Shown: piece by piece, positions 60,215 through 64,000 of the stretch
Numbering within the stretch: position 1 is the stretch's first letter
Layout: the number at the start of each line of letters is the position of its first letter
NCBI RefSeq assembly: GCF_003056405.1
Contig: NZ_PYVZ01000012.1
Coordinates: 62,001-126,000, forward strand
Length of the DNA stretch: 64,000 nucleotides
Source of the DNA: Devosia indica
GTDB taxonomy: Bacteria; Pseudomonadota; Alphaproteobacteria; Rhizobiales; Devosiaceae
Direction: 5' to 3'
Notes under the pieces: generated by a model
Seen by the model: only the letters and a program-made list of their open reading frames with translations
Told to the model about the DNA's origin: nothing
Database searches by the model: none
Made by a program: the position numbers and the translations under genes

Positions 60215-61288
60215 TTGAGCAGGCACTTGCCACCCACAGCCGATAACGCCCTCGCATCGCAACTCGAACTCGCCTTTGAAGACAATCGCCTGGCTGCTCA
60301 GCTTTATGGCGATTTCGACCAGAACCTCGCTTTGATCGAACAGCGTCTGACCGTGTCGGCAACCCCGCGCGGCAACCATGTTCTGCTCAAGGGCGCGGCC
60401 TCCAAGGTCGACCAGGCGCGCCGGGTGCTTGAATCGCTCTATGCCGGGCTCGAAGAGGGCCGCAGCATGGATATCGCCGATGTCGATGCGGTCATCCGCA
60501 TGATCGAGACCGAGGACAGCCAGTTGACGCTGCCAACGCTGGAGCGCAAGGGCAAGGTGCGCATGGCCCAGATCGCCACGCGCAAATCCACCATTGTCGC
60601 CCGCACCCCGGCCCAGGACGCCTATATGCGCGCCATGGAACGCGCCGAGCTGGTTTTTGGCACCGGCCCCGCCGGTACCGGCAAGACCTATCTGGCCGTG
60701 GCCCATGCCGCCTCGCTGCTCGAACGGGGCGATATCAACCGCATCATCCTTTCCCGCCCGGCCGTCGAAGCCGGCGAGCGCCTGGGGTTCCTGCCCGGCG
60801 ACATGAAGGAAAAGGTCGACCCCTATCTGCGCCCGCTTTACGATGCGCTTTACGACATGATGAAGCCCGAAAATGTCGAGCGTTGCATCACCTCGGGCAT
60901 CATTGAAGTGGCCCCGCTCGCCTTCATGCGCGGCCGGACCCTCTCCAACGCCGTGGTCATTCTCGACGAGGCGCAGAACACCACCTCGATGCAGATGAAG
61001 ATGTTCCTGACCCGTCTGGGTGAGAACTCGAAAATGATCGTCACCGGCGACCCCTCACAGGTCGATCTGCCGCGCGGCGAAAAATCGGGTCTGGTGGAAG
61101 CGGTCAAGCTGCTCGACGGGGTGGAAGGCGTGCATGTCTCCCGCTTTGGCGACAAGGACGTGGTGCGCCACGCGCTTGTCGGGCGCATCGTTCGGGCCTA
61201 TGAGGCTGACACCGCGCGCCGCCTCGCCGAAAAGGACGGGGACCGCGAGGGTCTGGCGCGGACATTGGGCGCCGCGCCCCGGAGCTGA
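60215..61288 (+). CDS. phoH: PhoH family ATPase
   Basis: 357 residues. N-terminal KH-like part, then a P-loop ATPase: GPAGTGKTYLA (Walker A) and VVILDEAQNTT (Walker B), GDPSQVDLP, and RFGDKDVVRHALV. Linked to RNA metabolism together with YbeY. Start is TTG 60215 with GGGAG/GAGAAAG upstream. It is followed by ybeY (11 bp) and corC, the conserved order. Confidence 0.92.
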   Translation: MSRHLPPTADNALASQLELAFEDNRLAAQLYGDFDQNLALIEQRLTVSATPRGNHVLLKGAASKVDQARRVLESLYAGLEEGRSMDIADVDAVIRMIETEDSQLTLPTLERKGKVRMAQIATRKSTIVARTPAQDAYMRAMERAELVFGTGPAGTGKTYLAVAHAASLLERGDINRIILSRPAVEAGERLGFLPGDMKEKVDPYLRPLYDALYDMMKPENVERCITSGIIEVAPLAFMRGRTLSNAVVILDEAQNTTSMQMKMFLTRLGENSKMIVTGDPSQVDLPRGEKSGLVEAVKLLDGVEGVHVSRFGDKDVVRHALVGRIVRAYEADTARRLAEKDGDREGLARTLGAAPRS

Positions 61289-61299
61289 ACCCCACGCCG

Positions 61300-61776
61300 A
61301 TGACCGCCTCGCCACCGCTTGAAATCGCCGTCATCCGCAATGCGGATGGCTGGCCCGATCATTTTGATGCCATCGCCGAAAAGGCGGTGCTGGCAGCCCT
61401 TGCCGGCGCCAGGCCGAAAATAAAAGGTGCCGCCGAGATCTCGGTCCTGCTCACCGATGATGCCGAACAACGCCAGCTCAATGCCCAATGGCGCGGAAAA
61501 GACAGTGCCACCAATGTCTTGAGCTTCCCCCAGATTGACCCGTTTGCGCCCGTCATGGGCCTATTGGGGGACATCACCCTGGCGCGCGAAACCCTTGAGC
61601 GTGAGGCGGCCGAGCTGGACAAGAGCCTTGAGGATCACTTCACCCACCTTATGGTGCATGGATTTCTCCACATTTTGGGGTATGATCATATTTCTGAGGC
61701 CGAGGCTCTTCAAATGGAGGGGCTGGAAACCAAGATATTGGCAGGGCTTGGGATCGACGATCCCTATGCTGAATAG
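61300..61776 (+). CDS. ybeY: Endoribonuclease YbeY
   Basis: 158 residues. Metal-dependent single-strand endoribonuclease in 16S rRNA maturation and ribosome quality control. The zinc motif HGFLHILGYDH (HxxxHxxxxxH) is complete and is followed by EAEALQMEGLE. Between phoH and corC. Confidence 0.95.
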   Translation: MTASPPLEIAVIRNADGWPDHFDAIAEKAVLAALAGARPKIKGAAEISVLLTDDAEQRQLNAQWRGKDSATNVLSFPQIDPFAPVMGLLGDITLARETLEREAAELDKSLEDHFTHLMVHGFLHILGYDHISEAEALQMEGLETKILAGLGIDDPYAE

Positions 61777-61860
61777 GCTTGTGCCAGGAACCCCGGATCG
61801 TCTGGGGCATTTCCGGTCTCTTAGGACAGTCAATGAGCCGCCTTGTGCGGCGCGAGATGC

Positions 61861-62895
61861 ATGAACGATAGCGACAGTAGGGCCCTACGGGTGGCCGAAA
61901 ACCCCGAACCTCCTTCTAGTCCCGCCCCCGCCGCGTCGCGGGGGCCGAGCCTGTGGAGCCGTATCAAGGGCCTGATGGCCCGGACCACGGTTTCGCTGCG
62001 CGACGACCTGCAGGAAGCCCTCGACGATACCGGTGGCGCCGAAACCGGCGACTTCTCGGAGAGCGAGCGGCTGATCCTGCAAAACGTCCTCAAGCTTTCC
62101 AAGGTGTCGATCGACGACGTCATGGTGGAGCGCTCGGACATTCAGGCGGTACCCTCGGATATCAATCTGGGCACGCTGCTCGCCCGCTTCCGCCAGGTCG
62201 GCCATTCGCGCCTGCCGGTCTATGAGGATGGGCTCGACAATATTGTCGGCTTTATCCACATCAAGGACGCCCTGCGCAAGATCACCGAACCGGTCACCGA
62301 TCCGGAAAAGGATGTGCCGGTCAAACTGCTTTCGACCGCCCTTCGCCAGAAGATCGGCAAGCTGGGCATTTTGCGCAAGGCCATGTTCGTGCCCACTTTC
62401 ATGCCGGCGGCCGACCTCCTGCAATCCATGCGCGCCAGCCGTACCCATATGGCCATTGTGGTCGACGAATATGGTGGCACCGACGGGCTTGTGACCATTG
62501 AAGACCTGCTCGAAGCCGTGGTGGGCGAGATCGAGGACGAACACGACGTCACCGAAGCCGCATTGATCCGCAAGGTTGGTGAGGATGTCTTTGTCGCCAA
62601 TGCCCGCGCCGAACTCGAAGACGTGCAGGCCATGATTGGCCCCGATTTCGATCCCGGCGATCACGCCGAGGATGTCGATACCATTGGCGGCCTGGTCTTC
62701 GATCTGGCTGGCCATGTGCCCAAGCGGGGTGAGCGGATCAACGGCATCAAGGGTTTCGAGTTCGAAGTCCTCGCCGCCGACAGCCGACGCGTCAAACGCC
62801 TGCGCATCCACCGCAAGCGCGACCAGATCGTGGCCGTCGAACCCCTGGCCATCACCGACCAGCGCTCGGTCCTCGAAAAACAGGCGGCGGAGTGA
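61861..62895 (+). CDS. CorC/TlyC-type CBS-domain protein
   Basis: 344 residues. Short Pro/Ser-rich N-terminus without transmembrane helices, two CBS domains (about 90-215, [14 protein letters not shown] and [18 protein letters not shown]) and a C-terminal CorC_HlyC domain (about 245-335). Bacterial relatives are linked to Mg/Co efflux or membrane maintenance. ATG 61861 has a weak ribosome site. lnt, which I recall next in relatives, is absent; a repeat region follows. Confidence 0.88.
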   Translation: MNDSDSRALRVAENPEPPSSPAPAASRGPSLWSRIKGLMARTTVSLRDDLQEALDDTGGAETGDFSESERLILQNVLKLSKVSIDDVMVERSDIQAVPSDINLGTLLARFRQVGHSRLPVYEDGLDNIVGFIHIKDALRKITEPVTDPEKDVPVKLLSTALRQKIGKLGILRKAMFVPTFMPAADLLQSMRASRTHMAIVVDEYGGTDGLVTIEDLLEAVVGEIEDEHDVTEAALIRKVGEDVFVANARAELEDVQAMIGPDFDPGDHAEDVDTIGGLVFDLAGHVPKRGERINGIKGFEFEVLAADSRRVKRLRIHRKRDQIVAVEPLAITDQRSVLEKQAAE

Positions 62896-62916
62896 CGTCG
62901 CGCTGCCCCGCTGCGT

Positions 62917-63050
62917 CCCCTTGCCCCTTCAGGGGAGAGGGTAGCGGAGCCGGGAGCGAAGCGACCTGGCAAGGCTGGAGTGAGTGGAGAAAGCCCCTCA
63001 TTCTTGTCTGACCTTGCGCTTCCCTCCCCACCAGGGGAGAGAATGAGGGT
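62917..63050. repeat. GC-rich intergenic palindromic repeats
   Basis: Two units: CCCC-TTCA-GGGG near 62930 (with GAGAGGG after it), and a nested hairpin, outer CCCTCATTCT / AGAATGAGGG (62995-63004 with 63040-63049) enclosing CTCCCC-ACCA-GGGGAG (63024-63039). Same style as the repeat at 26993-27121. Not a clean terminator for corC. Confidence 0.6.
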
Positions 63051-63077
63051 GGGGTGACTTTGGCCGTATCCAGCGTC

Positions 63078-64000
63078 CTACCGGCTCGCCCATTCCAGCA
63101 GGCTCGCCAGGCTCACAAACGGCACGCCGGCCCGCTCGCTCAGCCCCGATGCACAGGTCGACACTGTCGAGACGCCCAGCTCGCACCCCTGTGGAATGTC
63201 ATTGCCCACCCGCCGGGTCGCATGCGCGTTGAGCTCGGGCAGGAACAGCCCCTTGTCCCCCGCATAGCCGCAGCAGGTGATCGATGAGAGCACGGCGACG
63301 GTTTCCGCACAGGCCGCCGCCACCGCCTCGGTTGATGACTGCTCGAACAGCCGCTGGGCCGAACAATTGTGATGCACGGCAAGGCTCGACAGCCTTTGGG
63401 TGATTGTCAGTTTTGGCAGCACATGCTGGGCCAGGAACTGTGCCGAATCCGCCACCGTCGAATCGCCCGGAAATTCCTTCAAATGCTTGGCGCAGGTCGA
63501 GGCGTCCGTCACCACCTGCAGCCGCCCGGCATCCGACAGGGCCGACAATTCACTCCTGAGCGCCCCGCCCACCTCGGCGGCCTGCTCGGGAAACCCCTTG
63601 GATTGAAACGGCTGGCCGCAGCATTGGCCATTGAGCTTTTCCGGCACGATCACGTCATAACCGGCCCGCTCCAGCAGCGCGATCATCGCCGCCGGCGTAT
63701 CGAGCAGCCCATGTTGGGTCTTGGGTGCGCCGAACATGCGGCTGGGGCAGGCGGGGAAATAGACCACGCTCGGCCGCCCGCTCTGGGCAATCGGCACCGG
63801 AAAGCCGCTCGTGCGCGGGTCCTGCCGGCTGTCCCGCGCCTTGGGTGCGCCGGGGCCGCGATGCAATGCACGGGACACGCGGGGCACGCGTTTTCCGCTC
63901 AGCCGCCGTGCCGTGTCGGTCACTGCCTCCACCGCCGGCGCGGGAATGACCGCGCGGGCCATGTCGGCCACCGCCACTCCGCCCCGCATCATGGTTTCCA
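63078..64000 (-). CDS. D-lactate dehydrogenase-like iron-sulfur (CCG-domain) part, 5' partial
   Basis: C-terminal 300 or so residues of a gene that continues past base 64000; the frame stays open to the edge. Two cysteine-rich CCG domains: CCGQPFQSKGF and CCGYAGDKGLF, plus FPACPSRMFG, as in the C-terminal half of fused FAD-linked D-lactate dehydrogenases and GlpC-type subunits. In full-length members the N-terminal half carries the FAD oxidase and a 4Fe-4S pair. Likely membrane-associated D-lactate oxidation feeding quinones. Not yet separable from glycolate oxidase subunit F. Confidence 0.75.
   Translation of the reverse strand, partial: ETMMRGGVAVADMARAVIPAPAVEAVTDTARRLSGKRVPRVSRALHRGPGAPKARDSRQDPRTSGFPVPIAQSGRPSVVYFPACPSRMFGAPKTQHGLLDTPAAMIALLERAGYDVIVPEKLNGQCCGQPFQSKGFPEQAAEVGGALRSELSALSDAGRLQVVTDASTCAKHLKEFPGDSTVADSAQFLAQHVLPKLTITQRLSSLAVHHNCSAQRLFEQSSTEAVAAACAETVAVLSSITCCGYAGDKGLFLPELNAHATRRVGNDIPQGCELGVSTVSTCASGLSERAGVPFVSLASLLEWASR

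Overview
This window reads as chromosomal housekeeping DNA from a GC-rich alphaproteobacterium of the order Hyphomicrobiales (Rhizobiales). Gene order and protein features (for example an AccD without its zinc cysteines, an alphaproteobacterial AddAB pair, a DUF1150 gene next to a small heat-shock protein, and an HWE-type histidine kinase) fit Devosiaceae (Devosia, Pelagibacterium and relatives). The genus is my inference; no 16S rRNA gene is present. I see no rRNA genes, CRISPR array, prophage or intact insertion sequence. There is one tRNA (Ala-GGC).

Layout. 1-2 kb: end of rimI, a Fur/Mur regulator, and plsC. 2-14.5 kb (mostly minus strand): pncB, a GH3 N-acetylhexosaminidase, trxA, a tight addA-addB-murU operon, and accD. 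15.4-23.1 kb (minus): the conserved block trpA-trpB-trpF-lapA-ihfB-sppA-(GNAT)-rpsA-cmk. 23.3-27 kb: an acidic FYDLN protein, tRNA-Ala, a GIY-YIG gene with a frameshifted tail, a YcaQ/AlkX-like glycosylase, and folC. 27-32.6 kb (minus): pheT, an ASCH-exonuclease fusion, pheS, rplT, rpmI. 32.7-35 kb: a RibD_C/DHFR-like protein, a glycosyltransferase, hsp20 with a probable ROSE RNA thermometer, and DUF1150. 35.1-40.6 kb (minus): ptsN, hpf, rpoN, lptB, lptA, lptC, rnd (nitrogen PTS / sigma-54 / LPS export). 40.8-43.4 kb: metK, a DUF433/DUF5615 toxin-antitoxin pair, trmB. 43.5-51 kb: an hxlR-type regulator, a small secreted protein, a flavin reductase, then rimP-nusA-ylxR-infB. 51-57.6 kb (minus): a small ATPase, an L,D-transpeptidase, pnp, rpsO, an HWE histidine kinase and a 64-residue protein. 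57.7-62.9 kb: miaB, a broken acetyltransferase, a BrnT/XRE toxin-antitoxin pair, phoH, ybeY, corC. The right edge cuts a D-lactate dehydrogenase-like gene.

How the genes fit together. Most are core translation and RNA-maturation functions (rimI, miaB, trmB, rimP, nusA, infB, rpsA, rpsO, pnp, pheST, rplT, rpmI, hpf, ybeY, rnd), plus tryptophan, fatty-acid, folate, NAD and SAM synthesis, LPS transport, and DNA repair. As I remember other Hyphomicrobiales, long ancestral blocks such as fur-miaB-phoH-ybeY-corC-lnt-metK-trmB and infB-rbfA-truB-rpsO-pnp are contiguous. Here they are broken and shuffled, and two toxin-antitoxin modules and two decayed genes lie at or near the broken joints.

The most interesting non-coding signals are an array of directly abutting hairpins that reaches the Shine-Dalgarno of metK, a ROSE-like thermometer before hsp20, a possible pseudoknot before the flavin reductase, a terminator-type leader before rimP, and a perfect 25-bp dyad upstream of pncB. 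The most interesting coding item is an ASCH + DEDDh-exonuclease fusion lying between pheS and pheT. All calls come from reading the sequence; none was tested by database search.
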